NCBI RefSeq assembly: GCF_042665595.1
Contig: NZ_JBHTCT010000034.1
Coordinates: forward strand, 62,001 to 126,000
Origin: Bhargavaea changchunensis
GTDB taxonomy: Bacteria; Bacillota; Bacilli; Bacillales_A; Planococcaceae
Length of the DNA: 64,000 nt
Direction: 5' to 3'
Shown here piece by piece: positions 15,815-25,561 of the stretch. The translations under genes were made by a program, and so were the position numbers. Each line of letters opens with the position of its first letter. Position 1 is the first letter of the stretch. The notes below the pieces were generated by a model. That model saw only the letters and a program-made list of their open reading frames with translations. It was not told where the DNA came from and did not search any database.

Positions 15815-17131
15815 TCAGAGAATCATTGCGGCGATCCAGCCGAAGATGACGAGGGGGATGTTGTAGTGGATGAAGGTCGGGACGCAGGTGTCCCAGATGT
15901 GGTTGTGCTTGCCGTCGGCGTTGAGCCCGGCGGTCGGTCCGAGTGTGGAGTCGGATGCCGGGGAGCCGGCGTCGCCGAGTGCTCCGGCCGTGCCGATCAG
16001 TGAGATGATCGCCAGTGTGCTGAAACCGAACTCGACGCTGAGCGGAACAAAGATGGCGGCGATGATCGGCACCGTTGCGAACGAGGATCCGATGCCCATC
16101 GTGACGAGCAGGCCGACAAGCAACATGATGAATGCCGCCATGCCTTTGTTGTCTCCGAGCATGCCGCTGGCGGATTCTACGAGAGTCTCGACGTGGCCGG
16201 TTGCCTGGATGACGCCGGCAAATCCGTTTGCCGCGATCATGACAAAGCCGACAAACGCCATCATCTTCATGCCGTCGTTGAGGAGCTCGTCCGCTTCTTT
16301 CCATCGGACAGCACCTGTCGCATACAGAACGGCAATACCGGAAATGGCACCGACGATCATGGAGTCGGTCATGATCTGTCCGACAAGTGCCGCTGCAAGC
16401 GCGATTACCGTAAAGACGATGTTGCGTGTCCGGACTTCCCGATCCGGTCCGTTAGCGATGGCCTGGCTGTCCCCGTAGTCACGTGGTTTCCGGTAGGAGA
16501 TGAAAATGGCGATGACAAGTCCGAGAGCCATGCCGGCGACCGGAAGTGCCATAGCCGACGGAATATCCGCCATGTCGATCTCGAGTCCGGCCAATGCCAT
16601 CTGGTTGGCAATGACTTCGTGGAAGAGAAGACCGAACCCGTAAGGCAGCAGGACGTAAGGTGCGATCAGTCCAAATGCGAGCACACAGGCGATCAGCCGG
16701 CGGTCGATCTTCAGCATGTCAAGGATGTGCAGGATCGGCGGCACGAGCAGCGGCACAAATGCGATGTGGATCGGAATCAGGTTCTGTGACGAAATGGCAA
16801 CCAGAAGCAGGATCATGATGATCAGCGCCTTGGCCAGTCCTTTGCGCTCCCCTTCCCCTTCGTTGCCGACAACTTTCAGGATCAGTTTGACGAGCACTTC
16901 AGGAATGCCGGTCCGGGAGATGGCGACCGCAAACCCGCCGAGAAGTGCATAGCTGAGTGCGATCGTCGCACCGCCCCCGAGGCCCTCGGTAAACGCCCCG
17001 ATTGTATCTTCTATGGAAAGGCCGCCCGTCAGGCCGCCGGCAATCGCGCCGACAGCCAGCGCCAGTACGACGTTGACCCGGAGAAGGCTCAGGACAAGCA
17101 TGACGGCGACCGCAATAATGACTGCATTCAT
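15815..17131 (-). CDS. Na+/H+ antiporter family protein, YuiF/NhaC type
   Basis: A 438-residue polytopic membrane protein with about twelve hydrophobic segments, starting MNAVIIAVAVMLVLSLLRVN. Short Gly-rich and polar breaks such as AISSQNLIPIHIAFVPLLVP, YVLLPYGFGLLF and GAGSPASDSTLGPTAGLNAD-like motifs (GDAGSPASDSTLGPT near the C-terminus) fit this antiporter family. The substrate is not provable from sequence; a Na+ or an amino-acid/H+ exchange role is possible. I chose the ATG at 17131, 8 nt after AGGAG; the longer frame upstream crosses the promoter and a repeat array. It is a single-gene unit with its own promoter (17193-17221) and terminator, between leuD and rpsJ. Confidence 0.8.
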   Translation of the reverse strand: MNAVIIAVAVMLVLSLLRVNVVLALAVGAIAGGLTGGLSIEDTIGAFTEGLGGGATIALSYALLGGFAVAISRTGIPEVLVKLILKVVGNEGEGERKGLAKALIIMILLLVAISSQNLIPIHIAFVPLLVPPILHILDMLKIDRRLIACVLAFGLIAPYVLLPYGFGLLFHEVIANQMALAGLEIDMADIPSAMALPVAGMALGLVIAIFISYRKPRDYGDSQAIANGPDREVRTRNIVFTVIALAAALVGQIMTDSMIVGAISGIAVLYATGAVRWKEADELLNDGMKMMAFVGFVMIAANGFAGVIQATGHVETLVESASGMLGDNKGMAAFIMLLVGLLVTMGIGSSFATVPIIAAIFVPLSVEFGFSTLAIISLIGTAGALGDAGSPASDSTLGPTAGLNADGKHNHIWDTCVPTFIHYNIPLVIFGWIAAMIL

Positions 17132-17192
17132 AACAAGTACTCCTTTTCGCTTCATCACTTCACCGTGATAAAGCGTTAAAATGAATGTTATT

Positions 17193-17221
17193 AGATTATC
17201 ATGGCGGCTGCAGGCTGTCAA
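17193..17221 (-). promoter_or_regulatory. Promoter of the YuiF-type transporter gene
   Basis: Minus-strand TTGACA (17216-17221) and TAATCT (17193-17198) with a 17-nt spacer, about 60 nt before the start codon. Confidence 0.75.
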
Positions 17222-17269
17222 CCCCTTCAGAAAGTGAATGCGAACAGAATCACACGCTCCATTTTTATG

Positions 17270-17340
17270 AGTGCGCATAGAGTAGGCATAACCGCGCATA
17301 GAACTGCAGCAAGCGCGCATAGGAATCCTTGCGCGCTCAT
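17270..17340. repeat. Array B: 21-bp-spaced GCGCATAG units
   Basis: GCGCATAG starts at 17273, 17294 and 17315, exactly 21 bp apart, with a degenerate GCGCGCTCAT after them. The array lies about 35 nt past the leuD terminator and shares its word with array E. On the plus strand the units would read S/T-A-H-R heptads, but that frame runs on antisense through leuD, so I do not call a protein. Confidence 0.85.
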
Positions 17341-17373
17341 TGTCAGCCATTATATTGCTCCGCACACACAAAA

Positions 17374-17410
17374 GAACCGGCAGGCTCCCAAACGGGGGCC
17401 TGCCGGTTTC
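17374..17410 (-). terminator. Terminator of the ilv-leu operon after leuD
   Basis: Perfect ACCGGCAGGC/GCCTGCCGGT stem (17376-17385 with 17398-17407) with a T-rich tail on the minus strand. Confidence 0.9.
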
Positions 17411-17413
17411 CTA

Positions 17414-18004
17414 TCATGCGCGCTGCATGACTTCTTCGTATTTCGTGATCTGATCTTCATATTTGAAGGTCAGTGCGATTTCATCCCAGCCGTTCAGGAG
17501 CATTTCCTTCCAGTACGGGTCGATGTCGAACCGGTGGACGGTGCCGTCCGGCTGCGTGACGGTCTGTTCTGCAAGATTGACCGCAAGCTGGAGCGGTTCA
17601 GCCTTGCCCTTTGCGAGGAGCTCTTCCACTTCCTCTTCCGGCAGGCTGATCGGCAGGATGCCGTTTTTCATGCAGTTATTATAGAAGATATCGGCGTAGC
17701 TCGGCGCGATGACGACGCGGAATCCATAGTCAAGGATGGCCCACGGTGCGTGTTCGCGTGAGGAGCCGCAGCCGAAGTTTTCGCGTGCGACGAGGATTTC
17801 GGATCCGTCAAAACGGGGATCGTTCAGGACAAATCCGTCCCTTTTATTGCCCTCGGCATCAAAGCGCCAATGGTAGAACAGGTACTTGCCGAAGCCGGTC
17901 CGTTCGATGCGCTTCAGGAATTCCTTGGATATGATCTGGTCGGTGTCGACGTTGCTCCGTTCGAGCGGCGTCAGGATACTGGTGACTTCATTGATCGGTT
18001 TCAT
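17414..18004 (-). CDS. leuD: 3-isopropylmalate dehydratase small subunit
   Basis: LeuD is the swivelling small subunit of isopropylmalate isomerase and works with LeuC to turn 2-isopropylmalate into 3-isopropylmalate in leucine synthesis. The 196 residues begin MKPINEVTSILTPLERSNVD and hold the family motif NFGCGSSREHAPWAILDYGF. It is the last gene of the operon, 27 nt after leuC and just before a strong terminator. Confidence 0.97.
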   Translation of the reverse strand: MKPINEVTSILTPLERSNVDTDQIISKEFLKRIERTGFGKYLFYHWRFDAEGNKRDGFVLNDPRFDGSEILVARENFGCGSSREHAPWAILDYGFRVVIAPSYADIFYNNCMKNGILPISLPEEEVEELLAKGKAEPLQLAVNLAEQTVTQPDGTVHRFDIDPYWKEMLLNGWDEIALTFKYEDQITKYEEVMQRA

Positions 18005-18031
18005 GGATGCAGCCTCCTTTCATCGTCCCGC

Positions 18032-19441
18032 TCAGGCGTGGACGGCAAATTCTTCGCGGACGTCGGTGAATCGGCCGTTGATGGCTGCGGCTGCAGCCAT
18101 GGCCGGGCTCACGAGGTGCGTTCGGGCACCCGTCCCCTGCCGTCCTTCAAAGTTCCGGTTGGATGTGGATGCACAGCGTTCGCCTGCCGGGACGACATCG
18201 TCGTTCATGGCTAGGCACATGCTGCACCCCGATTCACGCCATTCAAATCCTGCTTCGGTGAAGACCTTGTCGAGGCCTTGCTCTTCCGCCTGCTTCTTGA
18301 CCGTACGGGAGCCCGGTACAACGATGGCGCGGACCCCATCACGGACTTTCTTGCCTTCGATCACGCGGGCTGCTTCGCGAAGGTCGCTCAGGCGGGCGTT
18401 CGTGCACGATCCGATAAACACGTGCTGAATCTCGATGTTCGTGAACTTCTGGCCCTCTTCAAGTCCCATGTAGTCAATGGCACGGAGGAAGGATTCGCGC
18501 TCAAGCTCGTTCTCAAAGTCCGAAGCATGAGGGACGTGCCCGGAGATCCCGTCACCCATACCCGGGTTCGTACCCCAGGTGATGAACGGTTCAATCTCGT
18601 CTGCATGGATCGATACAGACTTGTCATACGCTGCCCCTTCATCCGAAGCAAGGGAAAGCCAATCTTCGGCAGCTTTGTCGAATGCCTCGCCCTGCGGGGC
18701 ATATTTGCGTCCGCGAAGGTACTCGACTGTCGTTTCATCCGGGCTGATCAGGCCTGCACGGGCACCTGCTTCGATCGACATGTTGCAGATCGTCATCCGC
18801 TCTTCCATCGTAAGCTTGCGGATCGCCTCTCCCGTGTATTCCACGATATGGCCTGTGCCCATGTCGGTGCCGAACTTTGCGATGATGGCCAGGATGATGT
18901 CCTTGGCGGCAACGCCCGGGGCAATCTCACCATCGATACGGATCTCCAGTGTCTTCGGGCGGGACTGCCAGAGCGTCTGCGTGGACAGCACGTGCTCGAC
19001 TTCACTCGTTCCGATGCCGAAAGCGAGAGCGCCGAATGCGCCGTGCGTCGAAGTATGGGAGTCGCCGCAGACGATCGTCTTGCCCGGCTGGGTAAGACCG
19101 AGCTCGGGCCCGATTACATGAACGATCCCCTGATCGGGGTGGTCGACGTCCGCAAGCGGCACGCCGAACTCCTCGCAGTTTTCCGCCAGTGTCCGGATCT
19201 GCTTGCGTGCGATCGGATCCTTGATCACCTTGCGGTTGACCGTCGGCACGTTATGGTCCATCGTCGCGAAGCAGAGGTCCGGCCGGCGGACTTTGCGCCC
19301 GTTCAGGCGCAGTCCTTCAAACGCCTGCGGAGAAGTGACTTCGTGAAGAAGATGGAGGTCGATGTAGAGGAGGTCCGGTTTGCCCGGTTCTCCGACGACG
19401 ATGTGCCGGTCCCAGATTTTATCGATGATTGTCTTTGCCAT
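18032..19441 (-). CDS. leuC: 3-isopropylmalate dehydratase large subunit
   Basis: LeuC is the aconitase-like catalytic subunit of isopropylmalate isomerase. The 469 residues show the cysteine ligands of a [4Fe-4S] cluster in GSCTNARLSDL and SGCSMCLAMN, and the active-site stretch CGDSHTSTHGAFGALAFGIG. It starts MAKTIIDKIWDRHIVVGEPG, 18 nt after leuB. Together with LeuD it carries out the second step specific to leucine. Confidence 0.97.
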   Translation of the reverse strand: MAKTIIDKIWDRHIVVGEPGKPDLLYIDLHLLHEVTSPQAFEGLRLNGRKVRRPDLCFATMDHNVPTVNRKVIKDPIARKQIRTLAENCEEFGVPLADVDHPDQGIVHVIGPELGLTQPGKTIVCGDSHTSTHGAFGALAFGIGTSEVEHVLSTQTLWQSRPKTLEIRIDGEIAPGVAAKDIILAIIAKFGTDMGTGHIVEYTGEAIRKLTMEERMTICNMSIEAGARAGLISPDETTVEYLRGRKYAPQGEAFDKAAEDWLSLASDEGAAYDKSVSIHADEIEPFITWGTNPGMGDGISGHVPHASDFENELERESFLRAIDYMGLEEGQKFTNIEIQHVFIGSCTNARLSDLREAARVIEGKKVRDGVRAIVVPGSRTVKKQAEEQGLDKVFTEAGFEWRESGCSMCLAMNDDVVPAGERCASTSNRNFEGRQGTGARTHLVSPAMAAAAAINGRFTDVREEFAVHA

Positions 19442-19459
19442 TGCGTTCCGCCTCCCGTT

Positions 19460-20557
19460 TTACATATACGAAAACATAATATCTTCCGACACGGCTTCCG
19501 CGTCGAGCTGTTCGATGACTTTGTCGGTCCATTCTTCCGTCGTGAGGGAACGGCCTCCCGCCTCGGCGAGGTCCGCCGTGCGGCAGCCGTCTTCGAGTAC
19601 GGTCTGGACCGCTTCTTCGATCGCTGCCGCCTCGGTCTCCATTCCGAACGAGTAGCGGAGCATCATCGCGGCCGACAGGATCGCCGCCGCCGGATTCGCG
19701 ATTCCCTTGCCGGCGATGTCCGGGCCGGAACCGTGCACCGGCTCATAAAGGCCGAAGCCGTCGGTGCGGATGCTCGCGGACGGCAGCATGCCAAGTGAAC
19801 CTGTGATGACTGATGCTTCGTCGCTCAGGATATCCCCGAACATGTTCTCGGTCACCACGACGTCGAATGCGGACGGATCCGTGATGAGCTTCATCGCGCA
19901 AGAGTCGACCAGCTGGTGCTCGACTGTGACGTCCGGATAGGCCGCCTTTTTCTCTTCGACGACCTCCCGCCAGAGCCTGCTCGACTCCAGGACGTTGGCC
20001 TTGTCGACGGAAGTCACTTTGCCCCTTCTCACCCGGGCAAGCTCGAAAGCCTGCTCGACAATGCGGCTGATTTCCTCCCTGGAGTAGACAAGCGTGTCAT
20101 AAGCGTCGTCGGCCGTGCGGGCCTTTTCTCCGAAGTAGAGGCCCCCGGTCAGCTCACGGACGATCATGAGATCGACGCCTGCCGCCTTTTCCTCTTTCAG
20201 AGGAGAAGCGGACAGCAGTGCCGGTACCGCCTTGACGGGACGGAGGTTTGCGAACAGGCCGAAATGTTTGCGGATGGCAAGCAGTCCTTTCTCCGGGCGG
20301 AGTTCGGACGGATTGTTGTCCCATTTCGGTCCCCCGACGGCGCCCAGAAGAACAGCATCCGCCGTCCCGCAGGCGTCGGCCGTCTCTTTCGGGAACGGGC
20401 TATCGAGGGCGTCAATTGCCGCTCCGCCGATGAGGCCGTAGGAAAAATTGAATTCGTGCTGATAGCGGCGTGCAATAAGCTTCAGGACCTTGACGGCAGC
20501 CCTTGTCACTTCGGGGCCGATTCCGTCTCCGGGCAATACGGCAATTGTCTTTTCCAT
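19460..20557 (-). CDS. leuB: 3-isopropylmalate dehydrogenase
   Basis: LeuB oxidises and decarboxylates 3-isopropylmalate with NAD+ to give 2-oxoisocaproate. The 365 residues start MEKTIAVLPGDGIGPEVTRA. The family signature around NMFGDILSDEASVITGSLGM and GLYEPVHGSGPDIAGKG (metal and substrate binding) is intact. It lies between leuA (39 nt) and leuC (18 nt), with AGGAGG before the ATG. Confidence 0.97.
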   Translation of the reverse strand: MEKTIAVLPGDGIGPEVTRAAVKVLKLIARRYQHEFNFSYGLIGGAAIDALDSPFPKETADACGTADAVLLGAVGGPKWDNNPSELRPEKGLLAIRKHFGLFANLRPVKAVPALLSASPLKEEKAAGVDLMIVRELTGGLYFGEKARTADDAYDTLVYSREEISRIVEQAFELARVRRGKVTSVDKANVLESSRLWREVVEEKKAAYPDVTVEHQLVDSCAMKLITDPSAFDVVVTENMFGDILSDEASVITGSLGMLPSASIRTDGFGLYEPVHGSGPDIAGKGIANPAAAILSAAMMLRYSFGMETEAAAIEEAVQTVLEDGCRTADLAEAGGRSLTTEEWTDKVIEQLDAEAVSEDIMFSYM

Positions 20558-20596
20558 GTTCGTTTCCTCCTTTTAGTGGTCAGATCGGCGTGCGGG

Positions 20597-22147
20597 TTAC
20601 GTTAAAGGAACGGTAGCTTCCGGAGCCTGCTGTGCGTTTTTGACAAGTTTCCGGTTGATTGCGTTCAGGTAGGCATTGGCTGTTGCTTCCAGTACATCCT
20701 GCGCAGCGTCGCGGCCCGTGATTTCGTCATCTCCGATCAGGACTTTGACGACCGCCTCTCCGAGTGCATCGCGGCCTTTGCCGACAGATGATACACGGTA
20801 GTCAAGGATGTGGACCTTCTCGCTCACGATGCGTTCAAGCGCATTGAAAATCGTTTCGACGGAGCCGGTGCCGGTTGCCGCCTCGGTGACGGTCTCTCCG
20901 TCAGGCCGGACGACGGTGATCGTCGCCGTCGGAATGTTCGCCGTGCCGCTGGACAGCTGGACGCCTGACAGTTCGTAGATCGGCGCGTCCGCTTCCTGGA
21001 TCTGCTGGTCGGTGAGGATGACGAGCAGGTCCGCTTCGGTGATGACCTTCTTGCGGTCCGCCAGCTTCTTGAACTCCGCAAACGCTTCGTTCAGCCGCTC
21101 CGGCTCCAGGGAGAAGCCCAGCTCTTCGGCACGGGTCTTGAACGCATGGCGTCCGGAGTGCTTGCCGAGGACCAATTCGGTATGGGCATCGCCGATCAGT
21201 TCCGGCGTGATGATTTCGTAAGTGTTCGGGTTTTTAAGCATGCCGTCCTGGTGGATGCCGGACTCATGGGCAAAGGCATTCTTGCCCGTCACCGCCTTGT
21301 TCGGCTGGATCGCGACGCCCGTCAGCTGGCTGACTAACTGGCTCGTGCGCTTGATCTCCTTCAGGTTGATGCCGGTCTCGACATTGTAGTGGTCCTTCCG
21401 GATATGGAGAGCGACCGCAACTTCCTCGAGGCCGACGTTGCCGGCGCGCTCGCCGATCGCGTTGATGGTGCCCTCCACCTGGTCGGCGCCGTTCTCGATG
21501 GCTGCGAGCGTGTTGGCCGTCGCCATGCCGAGGTCGTCATGGCAGTGGGCGGAAAGCTTCACACGGTCGATGTTCGGAACGGTCTCCTTCAGGAACTTGA
21601 AGATGGAACCGTAGTCCTGCGGCGTCGCATAGCCGACAGTGTCCGGAATGTTGACGGTCGTAGCGCCTGCCTTGACGACTTCGGTCACGATGCGGGCGAG
21701 GAAATCAGGCTCCGTGCGAGATCCGTCTTCCGCCGACCACTGGACGAGCGGGAAAAACTTCTTCGCGTACTTGACCGCTTCTACCGATGCCTCGATCACT
21801 TCATCCGGCGTCTTTTTCAGCTTGTAGGCCATATGGATCGGAGACGTTGCAAGGAAGATATGGATGTGGGGCTGCTCCGCGACGCGGAGCGCTTCCCATG
21901 CTGCATCAATATCCTTCTGGTTGCAGCGGGCAAGGCCCGTCACGATCGAATTCTTGACCGTGCCTGCAATTTTCCGGACGGCGTCCTGGTCGCCGGGGGA
22001 AGCGGCCGGGAAGCCGGCCTCCATGACCGTCACACCGAGCCGTTCCAGCTGGCGCGCGATCTCGAGCTTCTCGGCGGTGTTCAGGTTAATCCCCGCCGAC
22101 TGCTCCCCGTCCCTCAGGGTCGTGTCGAAAATATCAATTTTGCGCAC
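20597..22147 (-). CDS. leuA: 2-isopropylmalate synthase
   Basis: LeuA joins acetyl-CoA and 2-oxoisovalerate, the committed step of leucine synthesis. The 516 residues have the TIM-barrel motif DTTLRDGEQSAGINL near the N-terminus, the metal-binding LSAHCHDDLGMATANTLA and a C-terminal regulatory domain that normally binds leucine. The start is GTG at 22147 with GGAAGTGG as SD. It overlaps the end of ilvC by 14 nt, which suggests coupling. Confidence 0.97.
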   Translation of the reverse strand: MRKIDIFDTTLRDGEQSAGINLNTAEKLEIARQLERLGVTVMEAGFPAASPGDQDAVRKIAGTVKNSIVTGLARCNQKDIDAAWEALRVAEQPHIHIFLATSPIHMAYKLKKTPDEVIEASVEAVKYAKKFFPLVQWSAEDGSRTEPDFLARIVTEVVKAGATTVNIPDTVGYATPQDYGSIFKFLKETVPNIDRVKLSAHCHDDLGMATANTLAAIENGADQVEGTINAIGERAGNVGLEEVAVALHIRKDHYNVETGINLKEIKRTSQLVSQLTGVAIQPNKAVTGKNAFAHESGIHQDGMLKNPNTYEIITPELIGDAHTELVLGKHSGRHAFKTRAEELGFSLEPERLNEAFAEFKKLADRKKVITEADLLVILTDQQIQEADAPIYELSGVQLSSGTANIPTATITVVRPDGETVTEAATGTGSVETIFNALERIVSEKVHILDYRVSSVGKGRDALGEAVVKVLIGDDEITGRDAAQDVLEATANAYLNAINRKLVKNAQQAPEATVPLT

Positions 22148-23165
22148 TGGCGACCACTTCCTTTTTGATCTTCTTGCCTTCGTTGACGAATGGCATCATG
22201 GCGCGGAGCTCGCGGCCGACCGACTCGATCTGGTGCTCGGACTCGCGGCGGTTGATGGCGTTGTATTCAGGACGGCCAAGCTGGTTCTCAAGCAGCCAGC
22301 CTTTTGCAAACTTGCCGTTTTGGATATCTTCCAGCACTTCCTTCATGCGGGCTTTTGTTTCATCCGTGATGACGCGCGGTCCGGAGACGAAGTCGCCCCA
22401 CTGTGCCGTGTCGGAGATGGAGTAGCGCATGTTTTCGATGCCGCCCTCGTACATGAGGTCGACGATCAGCTTCAGTTCATGGAGAACCTCGAAGTAAGCG
22501 ACTTCCGGCTGGTAGCCCGCTTCGACCAGTGTTTCGAACCCAGCCTTCACGAGTGCCGTTGTACCGCCGCAGAGCACAGCCTGTTCGCCGAAGAGGTCTG
22601 TTTCGGTCTCTTCCTGGAAAGTGGTCTCAAGAACGCCTGCACGCGCAGCGCCGATTCCTTTGGCATAAGCGAGAGCGAGATCCTTCGCCTGGCCGGTTGC
22701 GTCCTGGTGGATTGCGATCAGTGCCGGTACACCTGCGCCGCTTTCGTACGTGCGGCGGACAAGGTGTCCAGGGCCTTTCGGTGCGACCATGAATACGTCG
22801 ACATCGGCCGGAGGAACGATCTGTCCGAAGTGGATGTTGAACCCGTGTGCGAAGACGAGCGCCTTGCCTGCAGTGAGGGCCGGCTTGATCTCTTCGTTGT
22901 AGACCTGAGTCTGACGCTCATCCGGGAGGAGAACCATGATGACATCCGCAGCTGCAGAAGCTTCGGCAACCGTGCCGACCTGGAGGCCGTCTTCCTGCGC
23001 CATTTCGAACGAATTGCCCGGGCGTACGCCGACGATGACATCGAAGCCGGATTCTTTCAGGTTCTGTGCATGGGCATGGCCCTGGGAACCGTAGCCGATG
23101 ACCGCGATTTTACGTCCTTGGAGAACTGCCTCGTTAACATCTTGGTTATAGTACATTTTTGCCAT
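22134..23165 (-). CDS. ilvC: Ketol-acid reductoisomerase
   Basis: IlvC rearranges and reduces acetohydroxy acids with NADPH, a step shared by valine, leucine and isoleucine. The 343 residues carry the nucleotide loop IAVIGYGSQGHAHAQNL near residues 20-36, and a C-terminal knotted domain with LYEGGIENMRYSISDTA-like helices. This is the short class I form. I use the ATG at 23165 (MAKMYYNQD), 9 nt from GGAGG, and reject the ATG two codons upstream because it is too near the SD. Confidence 0.97.
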   Translation of the reverse strand: MAKMYYNQDVNEAVLQGRKIAVIGYGSQGHAHAQNLKESGFDVIVGVRPGNSFEMAQEDGLQVGTVAEASAAADVIMVLLPDERQTQVYNEEIKPALTAGKALVFAHGFNIHFGQIVPPADVDVFMVAPKGPGHLVRRTYESGAGVPALIAIHQDATGQAKDLALAYAKGIGAARAGVLETTFQEETETDLFGEQAVLCGGTTALVKAGFETLVEAGYQPEVAYFEVLHELKLIVDLMYEGGIENMRYSISDTAQWGDFVSGPRVITDETKARMKEVLEDIQNGKFAKGWLLENQLGRPEYNAINRRESEHQIESVGRELRAMMPFVNEGKKIKKEVVASAQN

Positions 23166-23273
23166 TTTCATTTTCCTCCCTGTGGGTTCTGTTTTTTTGG
23201 TTGGGCCGGGCTTCGAAGCGGGCCGGCCTGCCGCGGGAATCTCTCTGATTGTGTTCGTTGCACCGATGGAGCT

Positions 23274-23789
23274 TTACTGAAGGATCAGATCGGGCATGGT
23301 GTCCGCGCGCTGTGTCTCGCGGGTAAAGGCGGTGACGCCGGTGCGCGAGATTTCCTTGATGCCGTATGGGCGGACGAGGTCGATGAAGGCCTCGATCTTT
23401 TCCGGATCTCCCGTCACCTGATAGGTTGTGACGTTCTTGCTCATGTCGATCACCTGCGCGCGGAACGGCTCGACGATGCTCCGGACTTCCTGGCGGAGCT
23501 GCGGCGGCGTGACGACCTTGACGAGCGCCAGTTCCCGCATGACCATCGCCTTGTCGGAGATGTCGTTTACCTTGATGACGTCGATCTGTTTGGACAGCTG
23601 CTTGACCAGCTGCTCGACCTTCGAGGAATCCTCGACGTGGACGACGAAGGTGATCTTCGACATGCCCGGTGTCTCGGTATGCCCGACGGTGATGCTCTCG
23701 ATGTTGAACTGCCGCTTCATGAGGAGGCCTGTCACCCGGTTCAGGACACCGCTCTGGTTGAGGACTGTTGTCGTTATGATCCGTTTCAC
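23274..23789 (-). CDS. ilvN: Acetolactate synthase small subunit
   Basis: The regulatory subunit of acetohydroxyacid synthase gives feedback inhibition, usually by valine. The 171 residues start with GTG (reads MKRIITTTVLNQSGVLNRVT), an ACT domain with the loop NQSGVLNRVTGLLMKRQFNI, followed by the C-terminal domain. Its GTGA start overlaps the ilvB stop by 4 nt, so the two subunits are translationally coupled. The gene is often called ilvH in Bacillus. Confidence 0.96.
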   Translation of the reverse strand: MKRIITTTVLNQSGVLNRVTGLLMKRQFNIESITVGHTETPGMSKITFVVHVEDSSKVEQLVKQLSKQIDVIKVNDISDKAMVMRELALVKVVTPPQLRQEVRSIVEPFRAQVIDMSKNVTTYQVTGDPEKIEAFIDLVRPYGIKEISRTGVTAFTRETQRADTMPDLILQ

Positions 23790-25525
23790 CGTTCCATCAC
23801 TCCGATCATTTCACTGAGGCTCTTGCCCGGCGCGACCATCGGGTAGACGTTTTCTGTCGCGAGCACCCGGCAGTCGACAAGTGCCGGACCGTCCGACTCG
23901 ATCGCTTCCCGGATGACCCGTTCCGCCTCGGCAAGTGTCTCGACTTTGTAACCCTTGACCTCATACGCTTCCGCCAGCTTCACGAAGTCCGGCTGAACAG
24001 GCACGAGCGAAGAGGAGTAGCGTTCCCCGTGGAAGGTCTCCTGCCACTGGCGGACCATGCCGAGCGATGCATTGTTCAGGATGATGACCTTCACCGGAAG
24101 CTTGAACTCCTGCAGGATGGAAAGCTCCTGCAGTGTCATCTGGAAGCCGGCGTCTCCGACGATCGCAACGACTTTTTCACCCGGGAAGGCGAGCTGTGCG
24201 CCGATGGCTGCGGGGAAACCGAAGCCCATCGTCCCGAGTCCTCCGGATGTCACCCAGTGGTGCGGGTGGTTCGGCTCGTAATACTGGGCGGCGAACATCT
24301 GGTGCTGGCCGACGTCAGTCGTGACGATCGCATCGCCTCCCGTGTACTTGTGGATGAGCCGTACCGCATCCTGCGGCATGATCTGGCCTTCCGGAGCTTC
24401 TTCGTAGCCGAACGGACGGGTCTCCCGGTATTCTTCCAGTTGGGCGAGCCATTTTTCCGTATCCGGAGTATCGAAGCCTTTTTTGTTCAGCTCCGCGAGA
24501 GCAGCCTTGGCGTCCGCTACGATCGGAATGTCGGTCGGGACGTTCTTGCCGATCTCCGCCGGGTCGATGTCGATGTGGATCACTTTTGCATTCGGCGCGA
24601 AACCTTTGAGATTGCCGGTGAGCCGGTCGTCGAAGCGGGCACCGATGTTCAGGAGCACATCGCATTCCTGGATGGCCATGTTCGCGGCGTAAGACCCGTG
24701 CATGCCGGCCATTCCCAGCCCGAGCTCATGTCCGCCCGGGACGGTCCCGATGCCGAGCAGCGTCGTCGTCACCGGGATGCGGTACCGCTCGATAAAGCTC
24801 CTGAGCTCCCCTGTGGCTTCCGCGGCGAGGATGCCGGCTCCCGCAAGGATCAGCGGCCGTTTCGCTTCTGAAAGGGCCTGTGCCGCTTTCTGGATCTGGA
24901 GGAAGTTCGGCTTGACCGTCGGCTGGTAGCCCGGCAGATAGACGCTCTCAGGATGAGGAATTTCCCCGGCGAGTTCCGCCAGCGACACATCCTTCGGAAT
25001 GTCGACGACTACAGGGCCCTTCCGTCCTGTGGAAGCGATATGGAAGGCTTCCTTGATGATCCGCGGGATGTCTTTTGCATCCTTTACCTGGTAGTTGTGC
25101 TTCGTGATGGGTTGTGTGATGCCAATGACATCCGCCTCCTGGAAGGCATCTGTGCCGATCACCTGCTGGGCGACCTGCCCGGTCAGGACGACGAGCGGGA
25201 GCGAGTCCAACATGGCATCCGCGATGCCGGTCACAAGGTTCGTTGCCCCCGGACCGGAAGTGGCGATCACCACGCCGGTCCTTCCTGTCGTGCGTGCAAA
25301 CCCTTCGGCTGCGTGGATGGCACCCTGCTCATGACGGGCCAGGATGTGCCGGATCGGATTCTTGTACAGTGCATCGTAGATCGGGAGCACCGCACCGCCC
25401 GGGTAGCCGAAAATAATGTCCACGCCCTCGTTTTTCAAAGACCGGACCAGCAGGTCGGCTCCGTTGCCGGCTGCCGCCGGCGTGACGGCTTGTTTTGTTT
25501 CCCTTACCTTGACGCTCGCTTCCAT
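23786..25525 (-). CDS. ilvB: Acetolactate synthase large subunit
   Basis: IlvB is the thiamine-diphosphate enzyme that condenses pyruvate with pyruvate or 2-oxobutyrate, the first shared step of branched-chain synthesis. The 579 residues contain the N-terminal FGYPGGAVLPIYDALY with the catalytic glutamate loop RHEQGAIHAAEGFARTTG. The ThDP-binding motif GDAGFQMTLQELSILQEFKL is near the C-terminus. It follows a T-box leader (25562-25865), so its expression with ilvN-ilvC-leuABCD should respond to tRNA charging. Confidence 0.97.
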   Translation of the reverse strand: MEASVKVRETKQAVTPAAAGNGADLLVRSLKNEGVDIIFGYPGGAVLPIYDALYKNPIRHILARHEQGAIHAAEGFARTTGRTGVVIATSGPGATNLVTGIADAMLDSLPLVVLTGQVAQQVIGTDAFQEADVIGITQPITKHNYQVKDAKDIPRIIKEAFHIASTGRKGPVVVDIPKDVSLAELAGEIPHPESVYLPGYQPTVKPNFLQIQKAAQALSEAKRPLILAGAGILAAEATGELRSFIERYRIPVTTTLLGIGTVPGGHELGLGMAGMHGSYAANMAIQECDVLLNIGARFDDRLTGNLKGFAPNAKVIHIDIDPAEIGKNVPTDIPIVADAKAALAELNKKGFDTPDTEKWLAQLEEYRETRPFGYEEAPEGQIMPQDAVRLIHKYTGGDAIVTTDVGQHQMFAAQYYEPNHPHHWVTSGGLGTMGFGFPAAIGAQLAFPGEKVVAIVGDAGFQMTLQELSILQEFKLPVKVIILNNASLGMVRQWQETFHGERYSSSLVPVQPDFVKLAEAYEVKGYKVETLAEAERVIREAIESDGPALVDCRVLATENVYPMVAPGKSLSEMIGVMER

Positions 25526-25561
25526 CTGCGCCTTCCTCCTTCACTCGTGAGTTTTGTATTT

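Noticed and set aside
17201..17761. Plus-strand frame with S/T-A-H-R heptads
   Set aside because: It starts inside the transporter promoter, crosses array B and the leuD terminator and runs antisense through leuD; no SD.
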